Assembly (NCBI RefSeq): GCF_000165505.1
Contig: NC_014633.1
Location: forward strand, 897,625-961,624
Source of the DNA: Ilyobacter polytropus DSM 2926
GTDB lineage: Bacteria > Fusobacteriota > Fusobacteriia > Fusobacteriales > Fusobacteriaceae
Length of the DNA: 64,000 bases
Reading direction: 5' to 3'
Shown here: one piece after another, positions 35,103 through 48,290 of the stretch
How positions within the stretch are numbered: position 1 is the stretch's first letter
Layout: each line of letters begins with the position of its first letter
The notes under the pieces: generated by a model
The model's input: only the letters and a program-made list of their open reading frames with translations
Told to the model about the DNA's origin: nothing
The model's database searches: none
Translations under genes and position numbers: made by a program

Positions 35103-35594
35103 ATGTCAAAGAAACTCATGCCACTGCTAAATACAGATGATATATTTCAAATTTTAAATAAAATATCTATTTTTGGAGGACTAGATGATAAGCAACTTGG
35201 TTTCCTTTTTGAAATTTTAAAGCAGTCTAATTATAAAAAAGGAGAGTATATCTTCAGACAGGGTGAAGTACCTTCCAATATATATATTATACAGAAGGGA
35301 AGGGTTCGGTTTATAGAGGAATTGGATATGACCCCTTATCAGATTTTTGAATTTGGCGAGGGAAACTGTATAGGGGAGGCATCTGTTCTAAGTAGACAAC
35401 CCCACGTTGTTTCGGCCGTTGCATGTGAAGATACTCTTATTATAGTTCTTTCAAAAGAGGAATTTTTTAAAATTTTTAAAAAAGATAAAAACCTTTTCAG
35501 TATTCTCATCTTAAATATAACAAGAGAGGTCTGCAGACGTCTTAAAAGTAGTGATGATGTTTTACTTCATTATATAGACAAAAGACAAGTATAA
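35103..35594 (+). CDS. Stand-alone cyclic-nucleotide-binding domain protein (no HTH)
   Basis: A protein of about 163 residues consisting of one Crp/Fnr-type sensor domain: GEYIFRQGEVPSNIYIIQKGRVRF and FGEGNCIGEASVLSRQPHVVSAVACEDT form the jelly roll and phosphate-binding cassette. The C-terminal helix-turn-helix of Crp regulators is absent, so it is not a transcription factor by itself. It may partner another protein. The ATG at 35103 is used with AGAGGTGA upstream. It lies 48 bases before sodN and may be cotranscribed. Confidence 0.78.
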   Translation: MSKKLMPLLNTDDIFQILNKISIFGGLDDKQLGFLFEILKQSNYKKGEYIFRQGEVPSNIYIIQKGRVRFIEELDMTPYQIFEFGEGNCIGEASVLSRQPHVVSAVACEDTLIIVLSKEEFFKIFKKDKNLFSILILNITREVCRRLKSSDDVLLHYIDKRQV

Positions 35595-35642
35595 TTGGTT
35601 TTCTTATCTTTATTTATATTAAAATTTAGGAGGTATATATTT

Positions 35643-36098
35643 ATGAACAAGTTAGTTTTAATTCTTTCTCTTCTTATTCTTATTCCAAATTATCTATTTG
35701 CTCACTGTGAGGTTCCTTGTGGAATTTATGATGATGAATTGAGATTCAAGGAACTTTATGAAAATACCGCCACTATCGAAAAAGCTACAAAAATAATAAT
35801 TGAAATTTCAAAAGACAAGTCCCCAGACTACAACCAGCTGGTTCGATGGATAAATACAAAAGAGATCCATGCTGAAAAAAATCAATCTATAGTTTCTCAA
35901 TATTTTTTGCATCAAAGAATAAAACCTGCACACAACAACAGTCCAGAATACAAAGATTATATTCGATCCTTAGAGCTTCTCCACCAAATCTCTGTATATT
36001 CTATGAAAACTAAACAATCTACAGACCTTAAAAATATAGAACTTTTAAAAGATTCTATTCATGACTTTCAACATCATTATTTAAAAGAAGATAAGTAG
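35643..36098 (+). CDS. sodN: Exported nickel superoxide dismutase
   Basis: A 151-residue protein. After a Sec-type signal (MNKLVLILSLLILIPNYLFA), the predicted mature N-terminus is HCEVPCGIYDDELR, the Ni-hook motif HCxxPCGxY of nickel superoxide dismutase. His1, Cys2 and Cys6 bind nickel, and Tyr9 lines the active site. The enzyme dismutates superoxide to peroxide and oxygen. In actinobacteria the leader is cleaved by SodX in the cytoplasm; here a normal signal peptide ending before His would expose the hook in the periplasm. AGGAGG nine bases before the ATG at 35643. Identification by motif is strong; localisation is inferred. Confidence 0.9.
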   Translation: MNKLVLILSLLILIPNYLFAHCEVPCGIYDDELRFKELYENTATIEKATKIIIEISKDKSPDYNQLVRWINTKEIHAEKNQSIVSQYFLHQRIKPAHNNSPEYKDYIRSLELLHQISVYSMKTKQSTDLKNIELLKDSIHDFQHHYLKEDK

Positions 36099-36124
36099 CG
36101 AATAATATTCGCTACTTATCTTCT
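36088..36124. terminator. Bidirectional palindromic terminator shared by sodN and pgl
   Basis: GAAGATAAGTAGCGAAT (36088-36104) pairs perfectly with ATTCGCTACTTATCTTC (36107-36123). Both convergent genes end in Glu-Asp-Lys-stop because their last codons lie in the two arms. Confidence 0.9.
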
Positions 36125-36777
36125 TCATTTATTATATAAATTACATTGCCTTTTACAAAAGAGGCTGGGAATTTTTTTCCAGACAAAACTAACTCAAGTA
36201 TCTCTTTTTTATCATTTTTTAAAATAAACAATTTTTTTCTACAACTATTTATTACCCCTAAACCTAGACTTATTCTATTGTATTTATGATCTTTACCTTC
36301 CAACGAAGGCACAACAGTTCCTTCCATATCCAGATTATCAGAAAAAAGAGAAGCTGTATGACCGTCCTTTCCCATCCCTAGAACTATAAAATCAAAGGAT
36401 TTTTTTTTACCTTTTATAAAATCTTCCACTTCTTTTTCATATTCTAAACGACTAATTTCCAAACTTTCCATGTACTTTATAGTTTTAATATTTTCAATAG
36501 GTATATTTATCTTGCTAAAAAGATTATCCCATAAAAGTCTATTATTACTGTCTACGTGAGTTGGAGGAAGATACCTCTCATCTACCATAAAAATTTCTAC
36601 GTTTTCCCAATTTATTTCCATCTTTACAAGTCGTTTAAAAAGTTCTTTAGGAGTATTCCCTCCAGATAAGGCTACAGAAAAACTTCCTTTTTCTGATAAA
36701 TAATTTTTATACTCTTCCATAAATATCTCAGCTGACCTGTCAAAAAGGTCTTTCTCATTTCTGGTTTTTATTACCAT
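36112..36777 (-). CDS. pgl: 6-phosphogluconolactonase
   Basis: A 221-residue cytoplasmic lactonase (NagB/SugarP-isomerase fold) hydrolysing 6-phosphogluconolactone in the oxidative pentose phosphate pathway. Visible motifs are [17 protein letters not shown] near the N-terminus, [17 protein letters not shown] mid-protein and [16 protein letters not shown]. The start overlaps zwf by 23 bases with GAGGTGG in front, showing cotranslation. It is the last gene of the gnd-zwf-pgl operon, ending in a terminator shared with sodN. Confidence 0.94.
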   Translation of the reverse strand: MVIKTRNEKDLFDRSAEIFMEEYKNYLSEKGSFSVALSGGNTPKELFKRLVKMEINWENVEIFMVDERYLPPTHVDSNNRLLWDNLFSKINIPIENIKTIKYMESLEISRLEYEKEVEDFIKGKKKSFDFIVLGMGKDGHTASLFSDNLDMEGTVVPSLEGKDHKYNRISLGLGVINSCRKKLFILKNDKKEILELVLSGKKFPASFVKGNVIYIINEEDK

Positions 36778-38323
36778 CTAAAACCACCTCTTCATGGAAC
36801 TCACATGTATTCCCAAATCTCCAGCATCTTCCATCTCTTCCTAAAAGAAGCTCCGCTTTCTCAGGTCCCCATGAACCGGCAAAATAATTTGGTAGTTCCC
36901 CTTGATAACTGTGTTCAAAATATTCATTTATAGAGTCCACAACTTCCCACATAGCCTCTATACTGTCCTGCCTTGCAAATAAGGTCAGATCCCCCTTTAC
37001 ACAATCTAAGAGAAGTCTTTCATAGGCATCTAACGATAATATATGTGCCAAATCCTTATAGTTAAAGTCCATCTCCACAGGATGAGGAAAATTTTCACTC
37101 CCAGGATATTTCAAGTTTAATCTAACTGATATTTTTTCTTCAGGCTGTATAGATATCAGAATACCATTGGGAACTATCTTATTATATTTATCTCCAAAAA
37201 GCTTTAAAGGAGGTTGCTTAAACTGCAGATAGATTTCCGTGACTCTTTCTCTCAGTCTTTTTCCTGCTCTTATATAAAAAGGAACATCTGCCCATCTCCA
37301 GTTGTCTATATAAAATTTCCCTGCAATGTATGTTGCCATTTTTGAATTTTTTCCTACATCTTTTTCCTCAGTATATCCAACTACACTTTTTCCTCCGGAT
37401 TTACCAGGTCCATACTGCCCTTTTACAATATTCTTTTTAAGATAATTAGAATTCATCGATCTTATAGATTTGAAAACTTTTAGTTTTTCATCTCTGATTC
37501 TGTCTGCATCAAAGTTTGCAGGAGGTTCCATAGCAACAAGAGATAAGAGCTGCATTACATGATTTTGAACTATATCTCTGATTACTCCAGCCTTTTCATA
37601 AAATTTTCCCCTATGCTCTATTCCAAGGGTTTCCGCCGCTGTTATTTGGACATGGTCAATAAAATTCCTATTCCATAGCGGTTCAAATATACTGTTCCCA
37701 AATCTGAAAAATAATATATTTTGTACAGTTTCTTTTCCTAGATAATGGTCGATTCTATAAATTTCATCTTCTTCAAATGCTCTTAAAACTATACGGTTTA
37801 GTTCTTTTGCACTTTCTTTGTCCACTCCGAAAGGTTTTTCCATAACTATTTTTTTTTCATATATTGCAGAGCAAAGGCTTGATTTTTCCAGATGTTTTAT
37901 TACAATAGGTGCATATTGCGGCGGTATGGCCAGATAAAAAATAACCTGCCTTTTTTCATCAGCTATCTCAATTGATTTTTCATAAATTTTTTCATACATT
38001 TTTTTGTCATCAAAAGCACCTGATATATAATGAAATTTTTCCAGAAACTCTCCCCATTTTTTCTCTGATTTTTCAGAGACAAATTTATTTAGAGAAGTTT
38101 TTATAATATTTCTATACTCTTCTTCTGTAAGATCAGGCATTCCACAGGAGATGACATTAAAATCTTTATGCAATTGATTTAAATTAAAAAGATTATTCAG
38201 TGATGGTGTCAGCTTTCTCTGACTAAGGTCTCCAGCACCTCCGAATATCACAAGGGTAAAAGGAAGTTTTTCATTATTTTTACAATCTTTTTGTGCCGAA
38301 TCCAAATCGATATGTCCGTCCAT
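36755..38323 (-). CDS. zwf: Glucose-6-phosphate 1-dehydrogenase
   Basis: A 522-residue enzyme oxidising glucose 6-phosphate with NADP to the lactone. The cofactor motif [20 protein letters not shown] lies near residue 27, the active-site [13 protein letters not shown] near 190, and the substrate region KPFGVD with the following [12 protein letters not shown] is present. The 20-residue N-terminal leader ([20 protein letters not shown]) is extra compared with E. coli. The ribosome site AAGGAGGTT lies within the last gnd codons, so translation is coupled. It should supply NADPH. Confidence 0.95.
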   Translation of the reverse strand: MDGHIDLDSAQKDCKNNEKLPFTLVIFGGAGDLSQRKLTPSLNNLFNLNQLHKDFNVISCGMPDLTEEEYRNIIKTSLNKFVSEKSEKKWGEFLEKFHYISGAFDDKKMYEKIYEKSIEIADEKRQVIFYLAIPPQYAPIVIKHLEKSSLCSAIYEKKIVMEKPFGVDKESAKELNRIVLRAFEEDEIYRIDHYLGKETVQNILFFRFGNSIFEPLWNRNFIDHVQITAAETLGIEHRGKFYEKAGVIRDIVQNHVMQLLSLVAMEPPANFDADRIRDEKLKVFKSIRSMNSNYLKKNIVKGQYGPGKSGGKSVVGYTEEKDVGKNSKMATYIAGKFYIDNWRWADVPFYIRAGKRLRERVTEIYLQFKQPPLKLFGDKYNKIVPNGILISIQPEEKISVRLNLKYPGSENFPHPVEMDFNYKDLAHILSLDAYERLLLDCVKGDLTLFARQDSIEAMWEVVDSINEYFEHSYQGELPNYFAGSWGPEKAELLLGRDGRCWRFGNTCEFHEEVVLDGNKNQK

Positions 38324-38329
38324 AGAGTT

Positions 38330-39247
38330 TTAACCTCCTTTTTTGCTTTTTACAGAGTGGCCTCCAAATTGATTTCTAAGCCCTGCTATAACCTTGTCAC
38401 TAAAGGTTTCATCTTTTCTAGACCTAAACCTTTGAAGAAGTGAAAGAGTAATAACAGGAGCCGCAACTCTCTCCTCTATGCTCTCCATAACAGTCCATCT
38501 TCCCTCTCCCGAATCATCCACATAGCCTTTTATCCCTTCTAGATTACCTTCCTTTTCAAAAAGTGCCCCACAAAGTTCTAAAAGCCAAGAATCAATAACA
38601 CTTCCGTGCTGCCAAACCTTAGATATTTTTTCAAGATCCAGGTCGAACTCCTTCTTTTCTTTTAGTATCTCAAATCCTTCTCCAAAGGCTTCCATCATAG
38701 CGTACTCTATACCGTTATGAACCATTTTTACAAAATGTCCAGACCCTGCAGGTCCCATGTATTCATACCCACCTTCAGGCTTTGAGAGGTCTTTTAGAAT
38801 AGGCTCTATAAAGTCATAACTCCTTTTATCGCCCCCTATCATAAAACAGTATCCTTTTTCAAATCCCCATATCCCACCGCTGGTTCCGGCATCCATCAGG
38901 GTATGTCCATTTTTGCTTATATTTTCTTCAAGTTTTACTGTATTTTTATAGAATGAATTCCCTCCATCTACTATTATTTTGGATTCTGCACACCTCATAG
39001 ATATATCTAGTATCGTGTTTTCAGTTATCTCTCCTGCAGGAAGCATAGACCATATTATATCAATGTTTCCTTTTTCAGCCTCTTTACATAATTTCTCTAT
39101 ACTTTCTACAGCCTTAGCTCCCATATCTTCAAATTCCTTCCTGAGTTCAGGACTAATATCATAAACCGTAACATCATGTTTTTTTTCTATGAGTTTCTTA
39201 GCCATATTCCCACCCATTTTCCCCAAACCTATCATGGCTATTTTCAT
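38330..39247 (-). CDS. gnd: 6-phosphogluconate dehydrogenase (decarboxylating), short GndA type
   Basis: A 305-residue oxidoreductase converting 6-phosphogluconate to ribulose 5-phosphate and CO2. The nucleotide motif is MIGLGKMGGNMAKKL; GTSGGIWGFEKGYCFMIGGD and HFVKMVHNGIEYAMMEAFGEGFEIL are the substrate and catalytic Lys/Asn segments. At about 300 residues it belongs to the short form (NAD-preferring in studied cases), not the 470-residue form. First gene of the oxidative pentose phosphate operon, with AGGAGG before the ATG. Confidence 0.93.
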   Translation of the reverse strand: MKIAMIGLGKMGGNMAKKLIEKKHDVTVYDISPELRKEFEDMGAKAVESIEKLCKEAEKGNIDIIWSMLPAGEITENTILDISMRCAESKIIVDGGNSFYKNTVKLEENISKNGHTLMDAGTSGGIWGFEKGYCFMIGGDKRSYDFIEPILKDLSKPEGGYEYMGPAGSGHFVKMVHNGIEYAMMEAFGEGFEILKEKKEFDLDLEKISKVWQHGSVIDSWLLELCGALFEKEGNLEGIKGYVDDSGEGRWTVMESIEERVAAPVITLSLLQRFRSRKDETFSDKVIAGLRNQFGGHSVKSKKGG

Positions 39248-39410
39248 CTGCCACCTCCTATATACAGTATTTTCTTCTACACCTCATTAAAAATTTTTAC
39301 TGTGCAATTAGTCTAATTCCTCTTAATTCCTTTATTCTAATTATCATATTTAGATTATTAGTTATAAATTTACTTTTAAATTTAACTGTGAATTTAATCT
39401 GTATTTAATG

Positions 39411-39442
39411 CAAAAAGGACCTTCATAAAGAAAGTCCTTTAA
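39411..39442 (-). terminator. Probable terminator of the rRNA operon
   Basis: On the minus strand AAAGGAC pairs with GTCCTTTT across a 12-base loop and ends in a U tract. It lies about 140 bases after the 5S gene. The rest of 39248-39578 is AT-rich with no gene. Confidence 0.7.
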
Positions 39443-39578
39443 AATTATTATTAATATAATTTTCTCACAATAAATTTTTGATTTTTATAAATAATAGCTG
39501 TTTAACGGTACACAAATTGATAATATAATTAATATCATGGGAATATATTGTCTCATTATTTCCCAAAAAATAAAAAAA

Positions 39579-39698
39579 AGCTTGGCAAGTACCTATCCTC
39601 CCAGAGGGCTGCCCCTCAAGTACTTTCAGCGTATGCAGGCTTAACTTCTGGGTTCGGAATGTGACCAGGTGTACCCCTACAGCTATTCTCACCAAGCT
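39579..39698 (-). rRNA. 5S ribosomal RNA
   Basis: On the minus strand the terminal stem pairs AGCTTGG with CCAAGCT. The 5S hallmarks CCGAACCCAGAAGTTAAGC and GGGGCAGCCC... are in place. It is the third gene of the rRNA operon. Ends are estimated to within a few bases. Confidence 0.95.
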
Positions 39699-39741
39699 GT
39701 TATCAACATTTATATATTGATATCATATTCTTTTGTCTGTC

Positions 39742-39766
39742 ATGGACATTCAAAACTATATAGTAG
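39742..39766 (-). other. 3' half of the pre-23S processing stem
   Basis: On the minus strand this piece, just past the 23S 3' end, is complementary to 42806-42830 in front of the 23S 5' end, apart from a short central mismatch. RNase III-type cleavage of the stem is expected. Confidence 0.75.
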
Positions 39767-39771
39767 ATTTA

Positions 39772-42701
<2,930 letters not shown>

Positions 42702-42805
42702 TAAATTGTTCATCAGCTAACTCTCTTTCTTGACAAATTTTACTTCGAATGAAATAAATCCATCCTCGAAAATTTCTTCAGAAAAAAAATTTTATGTTGA
42801 TTTCT

Positions 42806-42830
42806 CTACTATATAGTTTCCAATGTCCAT
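42806..42830 (-). other. 5' half of the pre-23S processing stem
   Basis: Lies in the 16S-23S spacer about 105 bases before the 23S 5' end and is complementary to 39742-39766. The spacer (42702-42903) carries no tRNA gene. Confidence 0.75.
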
Positions 42831-42874
42831 CTCAGTAATTATTCAAACCTTTACAGGAAAGAACAATACCAAAT

Positions 42875-42886
42875 AAATAGAGAAGG
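42875..42886 (-). other. 3' half of the pre-16S processing stem
   Basis: On the minus strand CCTTCTCTATTT, about 17 bases after the 16S 3' end, pairs perfectly with AAATAGAGAAGG upstream of the 16S gene (44522-44533). Confidence 0.7.
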
Positions 42887-42903
42887 TCGTCTGTGCTCCT
42901 TAG

Positions 42904-44421
<1,518 letters not shown>

Positions 44422-44587
44422 TTCAAAAAGTTTATTTAAATCTCTTGCGAGATTATTAACACCTAACTGTGTCCAAATCTTGTTTGGACTTCTTTGTCAT
44501 CTATGATGACGATTTTGACTTCCTTCTCTATTTAATTGCTAATGTCCTTTTGTTTTTCTCTGTGCAGCTCTCTCGTGCACAAGGAGT
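44422..44587 (-). other. rRNA operon leader
   Basis: Between promoter and 16S the minus strand holds three small hairpins: ATCTC-GCAA-GAGAT, GTCCAAA-CAAGA-TTTGGAC and GTCATC-ATA-GATGAC. It also holds AAATAGAGAAGG (44522-44533), the 5' half of the pre-16S processing stem. Confidence 0.65.
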
Positions 44588-44616
44588 ATAATATCACAGT
44601 TGAAAACATGCGTCAA
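44588..44616 (-). promoter_or_regulatory. rRNA operon promoter
   Basis: On the minus strand TTGACG (44611-44616), a 17-base spacer and TATTAT (44588-44593) form a strong sigma-70 promoter. The upstream A-tract region (44620-44640) resembles an UP element. Confidence 0.88.
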
Positions 44617-44757
44617 CGTTTTTTTTATTTTTTTCTGTTGTTTATAAATAAAGCTTATTTCAACTAAATTTTATTAGAATATTTTTTAGAAAGGGTTTCA
44701 ATTATATATTTTGAATAAATAGATATCAATCTGTCAATTCTAAGGTGGTGTAAGACT

Positions 44758-45096
44758 GTGAATGATTTTAAAAATATTAATGAAAGTATAAATTTGTCAA
44801 TTTTTGATAGTGAAAGAATTTTAAAAAACTTTTTTCTAAATACTACTGTAGAAGTGACTTTTATATCAGGTGACCTCAACATAAAACAAACTCTTAACAT
44901 TTCGAAAGTTACCAGTAAAGGAGAATTTATCGATCTCGTTTTTTTAGAGCTTTCAAACTTTCAAATAAATACGCTAGAATTTGATTCTGTCTATTATTAC
45001 TCTATAGGATCCCTTGTGTTTATATTTAAAAATGGTTCTACCCTTACATTTAGGCCCTTAGATAATTTAAAAAAATTAAAATCTATTATTGACTAA
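44758..45096 (+). CDS. Small protein of unknown function
   Basis: I do not recognise this 112-residue protein. It has no signal peptide, membrane helix or cysteine motif, and contains TTVEVTFISGDLNIKQTLNISKV and VYYYSIGSLVFIFKNGSTLTFRPLDNL, suggesting a beta-rich small domain. The start is a GTG with AAGGTGG seven bases upstream. It is divergent from the rRNA operon promoter, about 140 bases away, and convergent with the tRNA operon. Confidence 0.7.
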   Translation: MNDFKNINESINLSIFDSERILKNFFLNTTVEVTFISGDLNIKQTLNISKVTSKGEFIDLVFLELSNFQINTLEFDSVYYYSIGSLVFIFKNGSTLTFRPLDNLKKLKSIID

Positions 45097-45106
45097 AAAA
45101 TAAAAA

Positions 45107-45129
45107 AAATCTGTAAAATTACAGATTTG
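45107..45129 (-). terminator. Terminator of the three-tRNA operon
   Basis: AATCTGTAA pairs with TTACAGATT around a short loop; on the minus strand U8 follows. It could also stop the opposing small-protein gene. Confidence 0.85.
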
Positions 45130-45140
45130 AGATTAAAAAA

Positions 45141-45215
45141 TGGCTGGGCTGGCTGGATTCGAACCAGCGCATGACGGAGTCAAAGTCCGTTGCCTTACCG
45201 CTTGGCGACAGCCCA
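45141..45215 (-). tRNA. tRNA-Gln (anticodon TTG)
   Basis: The anticodon loop CTTTGAC gives TTG, the acceptor is TGGGCTG/CAGCCCA with discriminator G, and CCA is encoded. Confidence 0.94.
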
Positions 45216-45233
45216 ATAATTATAAAGTTTAAG

Positions 45234-45309
45234 TGGTGCGTCACACAGGGATCGAACCTGTGACAACACGATTAAAAGTCGTGTGCTCTACCAACTGAGC
45301 TAGTGACGC
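45234..45309 (-). tRNA. tRNA-Lys (anticodon TTT), second copy
   Basis: Sequence identical to the copy at 22485-22560: anticodon loop CTTTTAA, acceptor GCGTCAC/GTGACGC, encoded CCA. Confidence 0.94.
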
Positions 45310-45312
45310 AAA

Positions 45313-45389
45313 TGGTCGGAACAGCAAGATTTGAACTTGCGACCCCCTGCTCCCAAGGCAGGTGCGCTACCGGGCTGCGCTATGCTCCG
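45313..45389 (-). tRNA. tRNA-Pro (anticodon TGG)
   Basis: The anticodon loop CTTGGGA gives TGG, the acceptor is CGGAGCA/TGTTCCG with a G-T pair, and CCA is encoded. Confidence 0.94.
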
Positions 45390-45411
45390 ATATTTTTTAC
45401 GAACAGGATTG

Positions 45412-45440
45412 ATTTTATCACAGATAAATACTCCTGTCAA
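45412..45440 (-). promoter_or_regulatory. Promoter of the three-tRNA operon
   Basis: On the minus strand TTGACA (45435-45440), a 17-base spacer and TAAAAT (45412-45417) lie just upstream of tRNA-Pro. Confidence 0.86.
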
Positions 45441-45606
45441 TTTTTTTTATAAATATATTCATTTTTTATTTGAAATAAAATATATAAGCCAAAAAATTAT
45501 GGTCTCATAACTTCAATCCTGGTATAATTATTTAAGTGAAGGATATTTTTCAACTCTAAAATCAAACTTCAAAAGATATACAAAATTTAATATAAAGGAG
45601 TTTTTT

Positions 45607-46407
45607 ATGAATAGATATAAAGCAGTTATATGTGACCTTGACGGGACTCTCTTAAATTCAGAACACACTATCTCAGCTTACACCAAAAAAGTAATAGAAA
45701 AAATTAAAAGTCTAGGCATAAAGTTTTTCATTGCTACAGGCCGTCATCATAGAGATGCTTTAGCATTTAAAAATATTTTAGGCTTAGACTCTTTTCTTAT
45801 AACCTCAAATGGAGCAAAAATACATGATGAAAATGACAAAGAAATTTTTTCAAGTAACATCCCAAAGGAAATGGTGAAAAAAATCATTGACTTTCCCGTT
45901 GATGAAGAAATACATAGAGGAATTTACAAAGATGAATTTTGGTTTCTCGAAGAACACATAGAGGGGCTCGATGTTTTTCACAAGGAGTCTGGATTTTCTT
46001 CAATCATAAAACCTTTTGACGAATTAAAGAATGAGGATGTTACCAAATTTATTTTTATAAGTGCAGATTCTGACAAAATAAACGAATTGGAAAAAATTAT
46101 TAAATTAAAATTTAATGATTTACTTAATATAACTCTATCATTTGAAAATTGTCTTGAAATAGTTCAAAAGGGAGTTTCTAAAGGCTTTGCTATAGAAGAG
46201 ATATTAAAAAAGGAAAATATCTCCCCTGTAGAGGCCTTGGCTTTTGGTGATGGACTAAACGACCTTGATATGCTGCAAACAGTTGGAAAAGGTTTTTTGA
46301 TGGGAAATTCCCACAAAAAGTTAATACAGAGTCTCCCTAACCATGAGATTATAGATACCAATAACAACGATGGTGTTGCCAAATATTTAGAAAAAATATT
46401 TTTGTAA
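45607..46407 (+). CDS. HAD-superfamily Cof-type sugar phosphatase
   Basis: A 266-residue cytoplasmic hydrolase with the four HAD motifs: DLDGTLL (10-16, nucleophile Asp), ATGRHHRDA (motif II), a Lys in VQKGVSKGFAIEEIL (motif III) and FGDGLNDLDML (motif IV). The C2-type cap between motifs II and III identifies the Cof/YidA subfamily, which dephosphorylates sugar or flavin phosphates. AAGGAG precedes the ATG. Monocistronic, with a terminator shared with mnmA. Substrate unknown. Confidence 0.88.
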   Translation: MNRYKAVICDLDGTLLNSEHTISAYTKKVIEKIKSLGIKFFIATGRHHRDALAFKNILGLDSFLITSNGAKIHDENDKEIFSSNIPKEMVKKIIDFPVDEEIHRGIYKDEFWFLEEHIEGLDVFHKESGFSSIIKPFDELKNEDVTKFIFISADSDKINELEKIIKLKFNDLLNITLSFENCLEIVQKGVSKGFAIEEILKKENISPVEALAFGDGLNDLDMLQTVGKGFLMGNSHKKLIQSLPNHEIIDTNNNDGVAKYLEKIFL

Positions 46408-46416
46408 TTAAAACAA

Positions 46417-46447
46417 TAAAATAAGCGACCATATGGTCGCTTATTTT
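46417..46447. terminator. Bidirectional terminator between the HAD phosphatase and mnmA
   Basis: AAAATAAGCGACC pairs with GGTCGCTTATTTT around ATAT. The mnmA stop codon lies in the 3' arm. Confidence 0.88.
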
Positions 46448-47571
46448 ATGAATGCACTTGCTATAACTTTTCCGTCAAAATCATAAAGTACAAGCCCCTG
46501 ACCAGGTGTAACTGCTCGAACCTTGTTATCTAAAAACTTCACTTTAATCAAATTATCTTTTATAACTTCCACCTTACAAAGATGAAGAATATCTCTAGAT
46601 CTTGTTTTTGCCTGACACTCTATTCCATCTATGTCCTCAATTTTATCAAAAGATAACACATTTATACTATCAGCAAAAAGTTCATTTTTAAAAAGGTCTT
46701 CATTACCTCCAACTATAACTCTATTTTTTTTAGAATCCAATTTCAAAACATATAAAGGAGTTTCATGCTGTATTCCGAGACCTTTTCTCTGACCAATTGT
46801 GTAAAAAGCAAATCCTTTATGTTTACCTAGCACCTTCCCGTCTTTAGTTACTATATCTCCTTCTTTTTCCACTCTTCCATCTGTCATATCTACCAAAAAC
46901 TCTTTAAGCTTACCATCCTCTATAAAACATACTTCTTGGGAATCTCTTTTTGCATAAACTCTAACCCCTAAATATTCGGCTATTTTTCTCACCTGAGGCT
47001 TTTCCAGGTCTCCTACAGGAAACATTAAATATTTTAAATTCTCTCTTTTTACCTGAGATAAAAAATAAACTTGATCTTTTTTAGGGTCATCTCCCATATA
47101 AAGATTACCATTTTTTATTTTTGCGTAATGTCCCGTAGCAACAAAGTCTGCTCCCATTTTTATTCCATACTCCAATAGTTTTCCAAGCTTTATATATCTA
47201 TTGCAGACCATGCAAGGATTAGGAGTTCTACCTTTTTCATATTCTTCTATAAAGTAATCTACGACTTTTTCCTTGAAAGGTTCTTTTAAGTTTATAACAT
47301 AGTGAGGTATATCAAGGTCATCACATACTCTTTTGGCATCGTATATATCATCAAGGCTGCAGCATGTTTTTGAATTTGAGTCTTCACTTAGTTCATCCAT
47401 TCCACTCCAGTGTTTCATTGTAATCCCTATTACATTATAACCCTGCTTTTTTAACATATAAGCGACTGTTGAGCTGTCTACTCCACCACTCATTCCTACT
47501 GCTACAGTATACTTATTGTTTTCAGGGCTGTATTCAACATATTTTTTAAAATCATTTAAATCAAAAACCAT
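46441..47571 (-). CDS. mnmA: tRNA-specific 2-thiouridylase
   Basis: A protein of about 376 residues that thiolates the wobble uridine of tRNA-Lys, tRNA-Glu and tRNA-Gln. The ATP-binding PP-loop SGGVDSS lies at 28-34. The catalytic and sulfur-carrying cysteines are in PNPCMVCNRY and SQEVCFIED, and the family-specific YFLSQV and the C-terminal beta-barrel are present. The ATG at 47571 with AGAGG upstream is preferred to a longer in-frame start. It lies in an operon after iscS, the expected sulfur donor; its tRNA substrates are encoded elsewhere in this window. Confidence 0.95.
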   Translation of the reverse strand: MVFDLNDFKKYVEYSPENNKYTVAVGMSGGVDSSTVAYMLKKQGYNVIGITMKHWSGMDELSEDSNSKTCCSLDDIYDAKRVCDDLDIPHYVINLKEPFKEKVVDYFIEEYEKGRTPNPCMVCNRYIKLGKLLEYGIKMGADFVATGHYAKIKNGNLYMGDDPKKDQVYFLSQVKRENLKYLMFPVGDLEKPQVRKIAEYLGVRVYAKRDSQEVCFIEDGKLKEFLVDMTDGRVEKEGDIVTKDGKVLGKHKGFAFYTIGQRKGLGIQHETPLYVLKLDSKKNRVIVGGNEDLFKNELFADSINVLSFDKIEDIDGIECQAKTRSRDILHLCKVEVIKDNLIKVKFLDNKVRAVTPGQGLVLYDFDGKVIASAFIK

Positions 47572-47656
47572 TCCACTACCTCTTTTCTTAAAATATAAAT
47601 TCATAAATTTTTGAAAAAAATAGGAAAAAGCTATTCCTTCATTTTTTTATGACTAA

Positions 47657-48280
47657 TCAGTGATAAAAAAGTGTAACCAAGGTCAAAGCTCCAAAAAAAA
47701 GCAAAACAAGACCACAACTCTTTGTTATTTTCTCTAATATTGGTAATTCTATTTTCTTTCTACAGTGATATAATATATAAGTGATGAAAAACCACATAAA
47801 AGCTCCACCTATAAATATCCCACCTCCCAATTCCAAAGGAAGAAACTTAGAATTATCCTCTACTATTCCCAATGTTGTAAAAATTGCAACAAATATAAAT
47901 ACCGTCGAGGGATTTGCTAAAGTTACCAAAAAACATGTAAAAAAATTTTTTACTATGCCCTCTCCTTCATTTTCAATTTGTTTTACTTCAAAATGGGATT
48001 TAAACTTTTTATATCCCATAACTATGAGGCATATTCCTAAAATAAATTTCAAGTAGGTTTCGTATTTTAGTATTAAAACTTCTATCTGGTTTAAAAATAG
48101 ATAAGCTAGAATACCATACACAACGTCTACAGAAACCATTCCCAACGCAGAAAAAAAACCCTCTTTCTCGCCTTCTACAAGGGTTTTCTCCATACAGTAT
48201 ATTCCTATTGGACCCAGAGGTAGAGAAAGGATAAATCCAGTTAAAATTCCCTTCAATAAAACTATACCCAAATTACTCAC
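47657..48280 (-). CDS. LysE/ArgO family exporter
   Basis: A 207-residue inner-membrane protein with five to six predicted helices and the N-terminal family motif LSLPLGPIGIYCMEKTLVEG. Residues ANPSTVFIFVAIFTTLG form the second conserved helix. LysE-type proteins export amino acids such as lysine, arginine or threonine; the specific substrate cannot be read from the sequence. It lies between iscS and mnmA in the same minus-strand operon, which is not an obvious functional link. Confidence 0.82.
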   Translation of the reverse strand: MSNLGIVLLKGILTGFILSLPLGPIGIYCMEKTLVEGEKEGFFSALGMVSVDVVYGILAYLFLNQIEVLILKYETYLKFILGICLIVMGYKKFKSHFEVKQIENEGEGIVKNFFTCFLVTLANPSTVFIFVAIFTTLGIVEDNSKFLPLELGGGIFIGGAFMWFFITYILYHCRKKIELPILEKITKSCGLVLLFFGALTLVTLFYH

Positions 48281-48290
48281 CCTTTTTTCT

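Noticed and set aside
42702..42903. tRNA in the 16S-23S spacer
   Set aside because: No cloverleaf or anticodon loop could be drawn; only processing-stem sequence is present.
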